56,910 bases of DNA from Chloroflexota bacterium (GTDB lineage Bacteria; Chloroflexota; Dehalococcoidia; UBA2979): positions 1 to 56,910 of the forward strand of contig JAPONQ010000075.1 in NCBI GenBank assembly GCA_026713865.1. Direction: 5' to 3'. The translations under genes and the position numbers were made by a program. Of this stretch, positions 33,451 to 43,760 are shown piece after piece; within the stretch, counting starts at the first letter, position 1, and each line of letters begins with the position of its first letter. The notes beneath the pieces were generated by a model that was not told where the DNA came from, did not search any database, and saw only the letters and a program-made list of their open reading frames with translations.

Positions 33451-34734
33451 GTGGACCCCGACGTAGCCGACCGCGCCCCGCGGCGCGTCGTCGTGACCGG
33501 CCTCGGGATGCTCACGCCCCTCGCGAACGACTGGGCCGGCACCTGGCAGGGACTCCTCGACGGACGCTCGGGCATCAGCCGGGTCACCGCCTTCGACGCC
33601 TCCGCCTACGACTGCCCGCTCGCCGGCGAACTGCACGACTTCGATGAGGCCGCGGTCGTCGATGCCAAGCAGCTGCGCCGCATCGACCGCTCGACCGTGC
33701 TGGCCATCGCGGCGGCGCGCGAGGCGGTGGCCGACTCCGGCATCGACGTCCCCTCCCTGGACCCGGAGAACCTCGGCATCGTGCTGGGCACCGGGATCGG
33801 CGGGGCGCACCTCCTGGTGGAGAACCAGCAGGCTCTGGACCAGCGCGGGCCGCGCCGCGTCTCGCCCTTCCTCATCACGCACATGCTCCCCGACACGCCG
33901 ACGGGGCTGCTGGCGATCGAGCTCGGCGTGCGCGGCCCGAACCTCGCGGTGACGGCGGCCTGCGCCACCGGCGGCGCGGCCGTGGGCGAGGCGGCGGAGA
34001 TCGTGAGCCGGGGCGAGGCGACCGCTGTGATCGCGGGCGGCTTCGAAGCCTCGCTCAAGCCGGTCTACTACGCCGGCTTCCAGGCGATGCGCGCGCTCGC
34101 GACCCACCCCGACCCGACTCGCGCCTCTCGCCCGTTCGACGCCGAGCGGAACGGCTTCATCCTCTCGGAGGGCTCCTGCTGCCTCGTGCTGGAGGAGGCG
34201 GAGCACGCGCGGTCGCGCGGTGCCCACATCTACGCCGAATGGCTCGGCGCCGGGACCGCCTCGGACGGGGTCGACATGGTGGCGCCCCCCGAGGACGGCC
34301 GCGGCATCCGCACGGCGATGGCGCGCGCACTGCGCCGCGCCCGCCGCTCCCCGGCCGACATCGACTATGTGAATGCGCACGGCACCGGGACCCCCATCAA
34401 CGACCGCGTAGAAACGGGGGCGCTGCGCAGCGTCTTCGGCGAGCACGCCGATCGCCTGCTGGTCTCCTCGACCAAGTCGATGCTCGGCCACATGATGGGC
34501 GCCGCCGGCGCCGTGGAAGCGGCGGTCGCCGCGCTCGTGTGCGAGCGCCAGCTCGTGCCTCCCACCATCAACTACGAGCACCCCGACCCGGACTGCGACC
34601 TCGACTACGTCCCGAACGAGGCGCGCGGGGCGGCGGTCCGGTGCGCGCTCTCGACCTCGGTGGGCCTGGGGGGGCACAACTCGGCGCTGATCTTCGGGCG
34701 CTGGGATCCGGAGAACGCGGAGGGCGGCCGGTGA
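33451..34734 (+). CDS. fabF: Beta-ketoacyl-ACP synthase II (first of two), 427 aa
   Basis: KAS II condenses acyl-ACP with malonyl-ACP. The catalytic triad is complete: Cys171 in TAACATGGA, His in NAHGTGTPIND, and Lys/His in STKSMLGHMMGAAG. VGLGGHNSALIF is the C-terminal glycine loop. GTG 33451 lies seven bases after the fabD stop; the longer frame from 33328 overlaps fabD. Its stop overlaps the next fabF start by four bases. Confidence 0.93.
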   Translation: MDPDVADRAPRRVVVTGLGMLTPLANDWAGTWQGLLDGRSGISRVTAFDASAYDCPLAGELHDFDEAAVVDAKQLRRIDRSTVLAIAAAREAVADSGIDVPSLDPENLGIVLGTGIGGAHLLVENQQALDQRGPRRVSPFLITHMLPDTPTGLLAIELGVRGPNLAVTAACATGGAAVGEAAEIVSRGEATAVIAGGFEASLKPVYYAGFQAMRALATHPDPTRASRPFDAERNGFILSEGSCCLVLEEAEHARSRGAHIYAEWLGAGTASDGVDMVAPPEDGRGIRTAMARALRRARRSPADIDYVNAHGTGTPINDRVETGALRSVFGEHADRLLVSSTKSMLGHMMGAAGAVEAAVAALVCERQLVPPTINYEHPDPDCDLDYVPNEARGAAVRCALSTSVGLGGHNSALIFGRWDPENAEGGR

Positions 34735-35996
34735 GCGATCATCCCACCGCGCCCGAGCCGCGGCGCGTCGTCGTCACCGGGATCGGCATGGTCACCCCCC
34801 TCGCGGTGGGCCGCGAGCAGAGCTGGAGCGCGCTGCTCGCGGGCGAGAACGGCATACGCCGGGCCACGCTCGACGACCTCTCCGGGCTCGCCGTGACGAT
34901 CGCCGGCGAGGTCCCGGAGTTCGATCCGGGCGCCTTCCTCGACCGCCGGGAGGCGCGGCGCACGGACCGCTTCGTGCAGCTCGCGATCGCCGCCTCGGAC
35001 GAGGCCGTCGCACACGCCGGACTCGACGTGGAGGCCGCCGCCGATCGCATCGGCGTGATGATCGGGAGCGGCATCGGTGGCATCGCCACGCTCGAGGAGG
35101 GCTACCGGACCCTCTTCGAGCGGGGACCGGCGCGCATCTCGCCGTTCCTGGTCCCGATGTACATCGCCGACATGGCGGCCGGCCAGGTCTCGATCCGGCA
35201 CGGCGCCCGGGGGCCCAACTTCGACACCGTCTCGGCGTGCGCGTCGGGCGCCGATGCGCTCGGCACGGCCTTCGAGACCATCCGGCGCGGCGATGCCGAT
35301 GCGATGCTCGCCGGCGGCGCCGAGGCCGCCGTCACGCGCATGGGCCTCGCCGCCTTCCACGCCTCGCGCGCCCTCTCCACCCGCCGCGACCACGACCCCG
35401 CGCACGCCTCGCGCCCCTTCGATCAGGAGCGCGACGGATTCGTCCTGGCGGAGGGCGCCGCCGTACTGGTGCTGGAGGAGCGGGACTTCGCCCGCCGGCG
35501 CGGCGCGCCGATCCTCGCCGAGATTCTCGGCTACGGGCAGTCGGCCGACGCCTTCCACGTGACGCAGCCCTCCGAGAACGGCGAGGGGGCGGCGCGGGCG
35601 ATGCGCGAGGCGCTCCGGCAGGCGGGCATCGAGGCCGGGGCGGTGAGCTACATCAACGCGCACGGGACGAGCACGCCGCTCAACGACAAGTTCGAGACGC
35701 TCTCCATCAAGGCGGTCTTCGGGGAGGGAGCGTCCACGATCCCGATCTCCTCGACGAAGTCGATGATCGGCCACTCGCTCGGCGCCGGCGGCGGCATCGA
35801 GGCGGCCGTCTGCGTGCTCTCGATCCGCGATGGCCGCATCCACCCCACGCGCAACCTCGAGGTGCCGGATCCCGACTGCGATCTCGATTACGTCCCCGAG
35901 GGCGAGCGCGAACTCGAGGTCGCCGTCGCGATGTCGAATGCGCTCGGCTTCGGCGGACACAACAGCTCCCTGCTCTTCGCCCGATCCACCCCGTGA
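34731..35996 (+). CDS. fabF: Beta-ketoacyl-ACP synthase II (second of two), 421 aa
   Basis: It is a diverged tandem copy of the preceding gene, with an intact triad: Cys170 in VSACASGAD, His in NAHGTSTPLND and STKSMIGHSLGAGG. Because Cys is retained in both copies, this is not a chain-length-factor pair; the two may differ in substrate range or form a heterodimer. GTG 34731. fabG, fabZ and acpP are not in the window, so the pathway is split across the genome. Confidence 0.93.
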   Translation: MSDHPTAPEPRRVVVTGIGMVTPLAVGREQSWSALLAGENGIRRATLDDLSGLAVTIAGEVPEFDPGAFLDRREARRTDRFVQLAIAASDEAVAHAGLDVEAAADRIGVMIGSGIGGIATLEEGYRTLFERGPARISPFLVPMYIADMAAGQVSIRHGARGPNFDTVSACASGADALGTAFETIRRGDADAMLAGGAEAAVTRMGLAAFHASRALSTRRDHDPAHASRPFDQERDGFVLAEGAAVLVLEERDFARRRGAPILAEILGYGQSADAFHVTQPSENGEGAARAMREALRQAGIEAGAVSYINAHGTSTPLNDKFETLSIKAVFGEGASTIPISSTKSMIGHSLGAGGGIEAAVCVLSIRDGRIHPTRNLEVPDPDCDLDYVPEGERELEVAVAMSNALGFGGHNSSLLFARSTP

Positions 35997-36045
35997 TGGG
36001 AGCCCGCCGCGGGCGGATGGCCGCCCCGCTCGCGACCCGCGCCGC

Positions 36046-37785
36046 GTGAGGGCGGCGACGGGCGAGAGGCGACTCGTCCGGGGTTCGGGCGGCCGCCTCT
36101 GGCGGCTGCCCGGCACCGTGGATCTCTCGCCCCTGCACGGCGCCCCGTGGCCGCGGCTGCTCTCGCGGCTGCTCCTGCAGCGGGGTGTTCGCTCCCTGGA
36201 GCAGGCTCGGGCGCTGATCGACACGCCGGCCGCGCCCGGGCGTCCGGCCGATCTTCCGCAGATCGACCGCGCCGTCGCGCGGCTCGCCAGCGCCTGCGAG
36301 GGTGCCGAGCACGTCGCCGTCTTCGGCGACTACGACGTCGACGGGCTCACGTCGACGGCGATTCTCGTGGAGACGCTCTCCGCGCTCGGCGCCCGCCCGC
36401 TCGCCTACCTGCCACACCGCACCCGCGAGGGCTACGGGCCGAACGCCGCCGCGATCCAGGAGCTCGCGCGGCGCGGCGCCAGCCTGCTCGTGACGGCGGA
36501 TTGCGGGACCTCGGCCGTCGACGAGGTGGCGCAGGCTCATGCGCTCGGCATGGAGACGGTGATCCTCGATCACCACGCGATCCCCCGCGAGCTGCCCCCG
36601 GCGATAGCGATCGTCAACCCCCGGCTCGACAGTGCGACCGAGGGAACCGAGCCCGCCGCCTGCGGCATCGCCTACGCAGTCGCGCACCGCCTGCACGAGA
36701 AGCTCGGTGCTCCCTACGATCCGGATCCGCACCAGGCGCTCGCGGCTCTCGGCACGATCTGCGATCTCGCGCCGCTGGTCGGCGCGAACCGCGATCTCGT
36801 GCGATCCGGGCTCGCTGCGCTCGGCCGCAGTCGCAGGCCCGGCCTGCACGCCCTGGCCGAGATCGCCGGCTCCTCGCTTCAGGAGTCGACCGCCGACCTC
36901 TGCGGCTGGGTGCTGGGGCCCCGCCTCAACGCGGCCGGCCGCATGGAGCACCCACAGCTGGCGCTTGACCTGCTGCTGGCCCCGGGTCCGGCCGAGGCGG
37001 AGCCGCTCGCCCGCCGTCTGGAGGAGCTCAATGCGAGGCGCCGCTCAGAGACCCAGGAGGCGCGCGAGCACCTGGCAGCGCTGCTGGACGAGGAGGAGCG
37101 CGCGGCGCCCCTCCTCATCGCGGCCTCCCCGGCGATCGCCGCCGGTCTCGCCGGGCCCCTCGCGTCCCGGCTGGTCGACGATCATGGGCGACCGGCGATC
37201 GTGATCCACCTCTCCGACGGGGCGGGGCGCGCCTCGTGCCGATCGATCCCGGGCTTCGACATCACGGAGCTCCTGGGGCGCCACGGCGACCTCTTCCTGA
37301 GCTACGGCGGCCACCGCGCCGCCGCCGGCTTTTCGATCGACGAGCGCCGGCTACCAGAGCTCCGGCGTCGCCTCATCGCCGACGCCGCCGACCGCCTCGA
37401 CCCCGAAATGCTCACGCCCACGATCGAGGTCGACGCGGCGCTCCCGCTCCACGACGTGACCCCCCAGCTCCTGGGCTGGCTCGATCGCCTCGCCCCGCAC
37501 GGCACCGGCAATCCGATCCCGACTTTCGTCGCCCCGAAGGTTCGCGTCGCCAGCGCACGCAGCATCGGCCGGGACGGCAGCCATCTTCGGTTCACCGCGC
37601 GCTCCGGCGGCGCCTCCTGGCGGGCCATCGCCTTCGGCAAGGCGGAACACGAGGTGCCTCCGGGCACGCCCGCGGATCTCGTCTACCGCTTCCGTGCGGA
37701 TCGCCGCAGCGGAGAGCTCGAGCTCGACGTGCTCGATCTCCGGCCCTCGCGAGTCGGGCACCCGCCCCCGGCCCGTGAGACCTAG
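36046..37785 (+). CDS. recJ: Single-stranded-DNA-specific exonuclease RecJ, 579 aa
   Basis: RecJ degrades single-stranded DNA 5' to 3' in recombination and mismatch repair. The DHH-family motifs are clear: GDYDVDGLTSTA (94-105), TADCGTS, and ILDHHAIP (DHH 175-177), then PAACGIAYAV and GTICDLAPLVG. The DHHA1 half has LFLSYGGHRAAAGFSI, and a C-terminal OB-fold follows. GTG 36046 is chosen because the longer frame runs back into fabF. Length is normal for the family. Confidence 0.92.
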   Translation: MRAATGERRLVRGSGGRLWRLPGTVDLSPLHGAPWPRLLSRLLLQRGVRSLEQARALIDTPAAPGRPADLPQIDRAVARLASACEGAEHVAVFGDYDVDGLTSTAILVETLSALGARPLAYLPHRTREGYGPNAAAIQELARRGASLLVTADCGTSAVDEVAQAHALGMETVILDHHAIPRELPPAIAIVNPRLDSATEGTEPAACGIAYAVAHRLHEKLGAPYDPDPHQALAALGTICDLAPLVGANRDLVRSGLAALGRSRRPGLHALAEIAGSSLQESTADLCGWVLGPRLNAAGRMEHPQLALDLLLAPGPAEAEPLARRLEELNARRRSETQEAREHLAALLDEEERAAPLLIAASPAIAAGLAGPLASRLVDDHGRPAIVIHLSDGAGRASCRSIPGFDITELLGRHGDLFLSYGGHRAAAGFSIDERRLPELRRRLIADAADRLDPEMLTPTIEVDAALPLHDVTPQLLGWLDRLAPHGTGNPIPTFVAPKVRVASARSIGRDGSHLRFTARSGGASWRAIAFGKAEHEVPPGTPADLVYRFRADRRSGELELDVLDLRPSRVGHPPPARET

Positions 37786-38103
37786 CGGACCCAACCGGCA
37801 GGATCGATTGGCACCGCGACGCGGCTCAGATCCGCGGACCGCGGACGCTCGCCCGTGCCGGAAGCGGGGAGGCGGCGGCCCGGCGCCGTCACGCGCCGGC
37901 CGGCCGGAGATGCACCGAGGCGGGCCATCGACCGGCGGCGACATCTCGCCGGGCAGCTCGACGGGTGCCCGACCGAAGTCCCTGTCGCCTCAGCCCGCGA
38001 CGGCCGGCGTTCGCGGCGTGCGAGCGGCGGGCGGCTGCTCGGGAGCACCGGAAGCCGAGCGACCCGCTCCGTGCGCCACCGCCGCGCCGCGTGCGGACGC
38101 AAA
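37786..38103. other. Intergenic region without a recognisable gene
   Basis: Frames on both strands are Arg/Pro-rich and lack coding character or ribosome-binding sites. I see no RNA gene or repeat here. It separates recJ (plus) from the convergent RRM gene (minus). Confidence 0.5.
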
Positions 38104-38127
38104 GGGGCCCGGCTCTCGCCGGGCCCC
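38104..38127 (-). terminator. Hairpin downstream of the RRM gene
   Basis: GGGGCCCGGC pairs perfectly with its complement around a 4-base loop. On the minus strand three T residues follow (38103-38101), so it could terminate the RRM gene that ends at 38204. The T-run is short. Confidence 0.5.
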
Positions 38128-38203
38128 TACGTCGCACATTGTCACGATCTCGTGCGCCACACGCTCCCTCCTGCCGGAGAAGCGGTGACGCCGCTAGTGC
38201 GAG

Positions 38204-38527
<324 letters not shown>

Positions 38528-39093
38528 TGTCTCACACTTCCAGCCGGTTCATCCGGCATCACTGCGCCGGGCACGCGGCCCGACGGCACACTTGCTCCTC
38601 AGACTCGACGCCGGACGGGCAGGAGATCGAACCGGAGGCCATCTGAGGGACGCCCGTGACGGGCGCCGTCGGCGACATCGTAACACGGGACTCTTGCGGC
38701 GGAGAAGGACGGGGCCCGCGGAGGCACGGCGCCCCCGTTCCGGCGGGCGTTCGCCGCGCCAGATGAAGCGTGAAGAAGGCGCCGCGAGATCGAGGAGTGT
38801 GAGGAAACCCACCACGTCCGCGACCGCCGGGAGCACGACCGACGACGACTGGGCGGATCGTGCCCGAGCGCCGGAAGCGAGACCGGAATCAGCGTTCCCG
38901 CCAGTCTCGCCACGGTCATCGGCATGGTCAGCGAGGTCTCGATGATCACCGCGGCTTCGAGGGAGTCCGACCAGAGGCGGGCGCGGCCGCCGGTGTCCCG
39001 GAGGACCCTGCCCGGCCCGGCGCCGCCGCCAGCGGCATGCGCTGTCGTCGGCGGGTCCGGCGGACGATACCGTGCCCCCGGGAGGAGGTGCCG
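38528..39093. other. Intergenic region, 566 bases, no convincing gene
   Basis: Long frames exist on both strands but are Arg-rich and start without ribosome-binding sites, as expected by chance at this GC content. It probably contains the promoters of the divergent RRM and cyclase genes. A minus-strand stretch near 38880-38945 (MTVARLAGTLIPVSLP) is slightly protein-like but isolated. Confidence 0.45.
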
Positions 39094-39813
39094 GTGAACG
39101 TCGAATCCACGAGCACGCTCGTCGATCTCAGCCACGCCATCGAGGGGGGAATGCAGACCTATCCCGGTCTTCCCTCCCCGGATGTGGGCGAGCACCTCAC
39201 GCGCGCCGCCTCGCGGGCACACTACGCGCCCGGCACCGAGTTCTCCGTCGGCCGCATCGCGATGGTGGGAAACACCGGGACGTACCTCGATGCACCCTTC
39301 CATCGCTTCGAGGACGGAGCCGACCTCGCATCCCTGCCGCTCGATTCGCTCGTCGACCTGCCGGGAATGGTGCTGGGGTTCGGCCCCTCCCGCCGACGGG
39401 CCGTCGGCCGGGGGGCGATCGACCGCGCGCTCGCGGGTCGCGACGCTCGCGGGCACGCGGTGCTGCTGTACACGGGCTGGTCGAGGCTCTGGGGGAGCGA
39501 CGCCTACCTCGACGCCGCCCGCCACCCCTACCTCTCGCGCGAGGCCGCGGCGCGGCTCTCCGAGGCGGGGGTCGCGCTCGTCGGCATCGACTCGCTCAAC
39601 ATCGACGACGCGAGCGATCCGACGCGGCCCGCGCACACCATCCTGCTCCGCGCCGGTATCCCGCTCGTGGAGCACCTCTGCAACCTCGACGCGCTTCCCG
39701 AGCGCGGCTTTCGTTTCAGCGCTGCGCCCGCGCCGATCCGCCGCATGGGGAGCTTCCCGGTGCGCGCCTACGCGCGCCTGGTGGTCGACGCCGCCGGGGC
39801 GGGCCCAGGATGA
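39094..39813 (+). CDS. Cyclase-family (kynurenine formamidase-like) hydrolase, 239 aa
   Basis: LVDLSHAIEGGMQTYPGLP is the opening strand, and NTGTYLDAPFHRF corresponds to the metal-binding HxGTHxDxPxHF motif, with the first His replaced by Asn and the second by Tyr. GIDSLNID and HTILLRAGIPLVEHLCNL follow. Family members are Zn/Mn amidohydrolases, including formamidases. The two changes at metal-ligand positions suggest altered metal binding. GTG 39094 has GGAGGAGG five bases upstream. Confidence 0.85.
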   Translation: MNVESTSTLVDLSHAIEGGMQTYPGLPSPDVGEHLTRAASRAHYAPGTEFSVGRIAMVGNTGTYLDAPFHRFEDGADLASLPLDSLVDLPGMVLGFGPSRRRAVGRGAIDRALAGRDARGHAVLLYTGWSRLWGSDAYLDAARHPYLSREAAARLSEAGVALVGIDSLNIDDASDPTRPAHTILLRAGIPLVEHLCNLDALPERGFRFSAAPAPIRRMGSFPVRAYARLVVDAAGAGPG

Positions 39814-39870
39814 CCGCGCCTTCGACCCGCTTGCCGCGGCGGGCCACGCCCGCACAGACTGTCTACCACG

Positions 39871-40572
39871 ATGTCCGTGGTGCTCGTCGTCGAGGATGAT
39901 CCGGCCACGCTCGAGGCCATCACCTACAACCTCCAGAGGGACGGCCACCGGGTCCTGACCGCTGCCGATGGGGTGGAGGGGCTCGCCGCCGCGCGCGCGC
40001 AGCTACCCGACCTGCTCCTGCTCGACATCATGCTCCCGCGGCTCTCGGGCCTCGATGTGTGCCGCATGCTCCGTGCCGAGCAGTCCGTTCCCATCCTCCT
40101 GCTCACGGCGCGCGGCGCCGAGGCCGACATCGTGACCGGCCTCGATCTCGGCGCCGACGACTACATCACGAAGCCCTTCTCGATGCGCGAGCTTCGGGCG
40201 CGCGTCGGAGCGGCGCTCCGACGAGCACAGCGCTCGCACCCGGAGCCCGCGGCCGACGGGGCGGCGCGCCAGGGCACGCTCGAGGTCGCCGGCGTCACCG
40301 TCGACCTCGACCGGCGCAGCGTGCGCTGCGACGGGCGAGGCGTCGCGCTCCGTCCGCGAGAGTTCGATCTGCTCGCCTACCTGATGCGGAACCGCGGACG
40401 AGTGCTCTCGCGCGAGCAGATCGTGGCCGGCGTCTGGGGCGACGCCTACCGTGGCGGGACGCGCACCGTCGACGTCCATATCCGCTGGCTCCGCGAGAAG
40501 CTGGAGGCCGAACCGGCCCGGCCCCGGCGCATCCGCACCGTGCGCGGCGTCGGCTACGAATTCGCGCCGTGA
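39871..40572 (+). CDS. phoB: PhoB/OmpR-family response regulator, 233 aa
   Basis: The receiver domain (1-120) has the acidic pair EDD at 8-10, the phosphorylatable Asp in LLLLDIMLP, Thr in LLTARG and Lys in YITKPF. The C-terminal winged helix (about 140-232) contains FDLLAYLMRNRGRVLSREQI and DVHIRWLREKLE. It is followed by a histidine kinase and the pst genes, which supports the PhoB (phosphate) assignment over other OmpR regulators. Confidence 0.9.
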   Translation: MSVVLVVEDDPATLEAITYNLQRDGHRVLTAADGVEGLAAARAQLPDLLLLDIMLPRLSGLDVCRMLRAEQSVPILLLTARGAEADIVTGLDLGADDYITKPFSMRELRARVGAALRRAQRSHPEPAADGAARQGTLEVAGVTVDLDRRSVRCDGRGVALRPREFDLLAYLMRNRGRVLSREQIVAGVWGDAYRGGTRTVDVHIRWLREKLEAEPARPRRIRTVRGVGYEFAP

Positions 40573-41801
40573 GCCGCGCACGGGCCGCCCTCCTGGCCGC
40601 CGCGGCCGTAGCCCTCCTGCTGGCGGCGGCAGGTATGCCGGCGATCGGATTGCTCGCCGGGTTCGCGGTCGTCGCGCTGGTCGTGGACGCCGTCGACCGA
40701 CGCGGCCGCTCGCCCTCTCCTCCCCCGAGCCCGGAGAGCTCGGCCCTCGCTGTGCCGGCCGGGGTGGAAGCGCTGACCGGGGTGCTGCCTCACCCCGTTC
40801 TGCTTCTCGACGCCGAGGAGCGGGTGCTCGCGGCGAATCCGGCCGCCGCCGATCTCGCGGGGCGGCCGCGCGAGGAGCTCCTCGGCCTGTCGCTCATCCG
40901 GGCGCTCCGCCATCACGCCCTGGCCGAGCTCGTGCGCGCCCCCGGCGAGGTCGCCTCGGTCGCGGAGTTCGAGGGGGGGCGCCACTTTCGCGCGACGGCC
41001 GCCTTCGTCGAGACGGGATCGGTCAGGTCCGTCCTCGTGCTGGAGAACGTGACCGATCTCCACGACGCGAGGCGGGCGCGGACGGACCTCGTCGGCAACG
41101 TCTCGCACGAGCTCCGCACGCCGCTCACCGCGGCGCGCGCTCTCGCCGAGACCCTCGAGCGGGCGCTCGAAGAGCGCGACGGGGGCGGCGAGGATCACGA
41201 CCTCCACTTCGCGACGAAGCTGGTCGCAGAGATCGACCGCCTCGGCCGGATCGTGGACCGCCTGATACGGCTCTCGCGGCTCGAGGCGGCCGAGGAGCCC
41301 TTCGAGGTCGCGCCGCTCGCGACCGACGCGTTGCTCAGGGACGCCGCCTCCCGCATCGCCCCACTCGCGGATATGCACGGCGTGAGGCTCGAGGTCGGCG
41401 GCGCCGCCCCGCCGCTGCGCGCCGACCGCGAGCGCCTGCTCGAGGTGCTCTCGAACCTCCTCGACAACGCGTTGCGCGCGAGTCCCCGGGGCGGAGTGGT
41501 GACGCTGAGCGCGGTCGGCGACGGAGACGAGGTCCGCGTCGAGGTGACCGACGAGGGGCCCGGCATCCTCCCCTCGGAGCGAGAACGCATCTTCGAGCGC
41601 TTCTACACCGGCGATGCAGCCCGCGCCACGGGCGTCGCCGGCAGCGGGCTCGGGCTCGCGATCGCCCGTCACATCATGCGGCGCCTCGGCGGCCGCGTCT
41701 GGGTGGCCGACGGGGGACCCGGCGCCACGCTCTGCGTGGCGCTACCTCGCACCGACGATCGACCGACCACGAACGAGAGCGCCCCGAGGGCGGCGCCTTA
41801 A
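40569..41801 (+). CDS. phoR: PhoR-like sensor histidine kinase, 410 aa
   Basis: Two short N-terminal membrane helices with almost no extracellular loop (about 6-45) are followed by a PAS domain (HPVLLLDAEERVLAANPAAADL), the HisKA box VSHELRTPLTAAR and the HATPase domain with DNALRASPRGG (N box), DEGPGILP (G1) and GSGLGLAI (G2). The tiny sensory loop fits PhoR, which senses through the Pst transporter rather than an external ligand. GTG 40569 overlaps the phoB stop. Confidence 0.9.
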   Translation: MSRARAALLAAAAVALLLAAAGMPAIGLLAGFAVVALVVDAVDRRGRSPSPPPSPESSALAVPAGVEALTGVLPHPVLLLDAEERVLAANPAAADLAGRPREELLGLSLIRALRHHALAELVRAPGEVASVAEFEGGRHFRATAAFVETGSVRSVLVLENVTDLHDARRARTDLVGNVSHELRTPLTAARALAETLERALEERDGGGEDHDLHFATKLVAEIDRLGRIVDRLIRLSRLEAAEEPFEVAPLATDALLRDAASRIAPLADMHGVRLEVGGAAPPLRADRERLLEVLSNLLDNALRASPRGGVVTLSAVGDGDEVRVEVTDEGPGILPSERERIFERFYTGDAARATGVAGSGLGLAIARHIMRRLGGRVWVADGGPGATLCVALPRTDDRPTTNESAPRAAP

Positions 41802-41813
41802 CGGGGATTTAAC
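41798..41813 (+). promoter_or_regulatory. Pho-box-like direct repeat upstream of pstC
   Basis: TTAAC occurs at 41798-41802 and 41809-41813, an 11-base period like the TTAACA repeats bound by PhoP in Bacillus. It overlaps the phoR stop codon and lies about 100 bases before pstC, so PhoB may activate the pst genes from here. Confidence 0.5.
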
Positions 41814-41913
41814 GTTGCCGTCCGAGCCTGTCCGGCAGACGTGAGGAGACTCCGCCGACCTCCCCACGGCCGTGCGCGCCGCGATCGCTCCCGATGGGGG
41901 GCGCCGAGGAGGT

Positions 41914-42840
41914 ATGGTGGCCGCCAGCGCGACTCCTGTCAGGTTCGCGCGCAACCGCAGGCGACACCTCATAGAACAGGCCATCGGCGGGGCCCTCTTC
42001 GCGTGTGCCTCGGTCACGGTCGTCACGACGGTCGGCATCGTCATCATCCTGCTCGCCGAGGGCGCGACCTTCTTCCGGGACGTCTCGGTTATCGAGTTCC
42101 TGACCAACGACCGCTGGACCCCGCTCTTCGCCTCCAAGAACTTTGGGGTGCTGCCGCTCGTGTCGGGGACGTTCCTGATCGCCGTCGGCGCCTCGCTCGT
42201 CGCGCTGCCGCTGGGAACAGTCTCCGCCATCTTCCTCTCCGAGTTCGCCTCGCCCCACGTCCGGGGGATCGTGAAGCCGGTCCTCGAGGTCCTGGCCGGT
42301 ATCCCGACCGTGGTCTACGGCTACTTCGCGCTCACCTTCATCACCCCCGTGCTGCGCGACTCGTTCTTCCCGGACCTCGGTCCCTTCAACGCGATCTCGG
42401 CGATCGTCGTCGTCGGCGTGATGATCATCCCGATGGTCTCCTCGCTCTCCGACGACGCGATGCGTGCCGTCCCGACCTCTCTGCGCGAGGGCGCCTACGC
42501 CGTCGGGGCGACCCGATTTGAAGTCGTCACGCGCATCGTTCTGCCGGCCGCGCTCTCGGGCATCGTCGCCTCGTACCTGCTCGCGATTTCGCGTGCGATC
42601 GGCGAGACGATGGCGGTCACGATCGCCGCCGGTGCGACGCCGAACCTCACCCTCAACCCGCTCGAGAGCGTGCAGACGATGACCGCCTACATCGTGCAGG
42701 TGTCGCTCGGCGACACCCCGCACGGCTCGCTCGAGTTCCGCACCATCTTCGCCGTCGCCGCCACGCTGTTCACGATGACGCTGGGGATGAACATCGTCGC
42801 CCGCCGCGTGGTCCGCCGATTCCAGGAGACGTACGAATGA
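41914..42840 (+). CDS. pstC: Phosphate ABC transporter permease PstC, 308 aa
   Basis: PstC and PstA form the membrane channel of the high-affinity phosphate importer. About six helices are visible, and [29 protein letters not shown] is the EAA loop that contacts the ATPase. [12 protein letters not shown] is characteristic of PstC. ATG 41914 is next to GAGGAGGT; a GTG at 41872 in the same frame is an alternative start. No pstS precedes it. Confidence 0.92.
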   Translation: MVAASATPVRFARNRRRHLIEQAIGGALFACASVTVVTTVGIVIILLAEGATFFRDVSVIEFLTNDRWTPLFASKNFGVLPLVSGTFLIAVGASLVALPLGTVSAIFLSEFASPHVRGIVKPVLEVLAGIPTVVYGYFALTFITPVLRDSFFPDLGPFNAISAIVVVGVMIIPMVSSLSDDAMRAVPTSLREGAYAVGATRFEVVTRIVLPAALSGIVASYLLAISRAIGETMAVTIAAGATPNLTLNPLESVQTMTAYIVQVSLGDTPHGSLEFRTIFAVAATLFTMTLGMNIVARRVVRRFQETYE

Positions 42841-43760
42841 GCGCGGAGACGGGAGTCGCGCCCGGTGGCGCGCAGTCGGCCTTTCGCCCACGGCTCGTCT
42901 ACCGCCACGGGGTCAGCAACGTCTTCCGTTGGATCACGGCCGGGGGCTCCCTGGTCGGGATCGTGCTGCTCGCGCTGCTCCTCACCGACGTGCTGCGAGA
43001 CGGGACGCGCTTCCTCTCGTGGGACTTCCTGAACACCTTCCCCTCGCGTTTCCCGGAGCAGGCCGGATTCAAGGCGGCGCTCTGGGGCAGCATCTGGGTG
43101 ATCGGCCTCACGGCCCTTCTCTCCTTCCCGATCGGCGTGGGCGCCGCCCTCTACCTGGAGGAGTACTCCGGACGCGGGCGCCTGACGCGCTTCATCCAGC
43201 TCAACATCTCCAATCTCGCCGGCGTCCCGTCGATCGTGTTCGGCATCCTCGGCCTGCAGCTCTTCGTGCGCGGAACCCTCGGCATCGGCCCCGACCTCGG
43301 CGGATTCGGCCGCGCGGTGATCGCCGGATCGCTGACCCTCACGCTCCTGATCCTTCCGATCGTGATCGTCGCGGCGCAGGAGTCGGTGCGAGCGGTGCCG
43401 AGTTCGATCCGCGAGGCCTCCTACGGTGTCGGCGCGACGCGCTGGCAGACGGTCTGGCACCACGTGCTGCCGCAGGCCCTCCCCGGCATTCTCACCGGGA
43501 TGATCCTCGCGCTCTCGCGTGCGATCGGGGAGACGGCGCCGCTCATCATGATCGGCGCGCTCACCTTCGTGGCCTTCGTGCCGGAGGGACCGGGCGATCC
43601 CTTCACGACGATGCCGATCCAGATCTTCAACTGGGTGGGCCGGCCGCAGGCGGACTTCCGGGACCTCGCAGCGACGGGCATCATCGTGCTGCTGGTCGCC
43701 CTGCTGGCGATGAACGCGCTGGCCGTCTACGTGCGCCAGCGGACGCAGCGCAATGTCTGA
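42837..43760 (+). CDS. pstA: Phosphate ABC transporter permease PstA, 307 aa
   Basis: It pairs with PstC. The EAA loop is [29 protein letters not shown], and [17 protein letters not shown] is typical of PstA. Six helices are visible, with a cytoplasmic N-terminus of about 35 residues. ATG 42837 overlaps the pstC stop by four bases, so the subunits are probably translated in a fixed ratio. Confidence 0.93.
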   Translation: MSAETGVAPGGAQSAFRPRLVYRHGVSNVFRWITAGGSLVGIVLLALLLTDVLRDGTRFLSWDFLNTFPSRFPEQAGFKAALWGSIWVIGLTALLSFPIGVGAALYLEEYSGRGRLTRFIQLNISNLAGVPSIVFGILGLQLFVRGTLGIGPDLGGFGRAVIAGSLTLTLLILPIVIVAAQESVRAVPSSIREASYGVGATRWQTVWHHVLPQALPGILTGMILALSRAIGETAPLIMIGALTFVAFVPEGPGDPFTTMPIQIFNWVGRPQADFRDLAATGIIVLLVALLAMNALAVYVRQRTQRNV

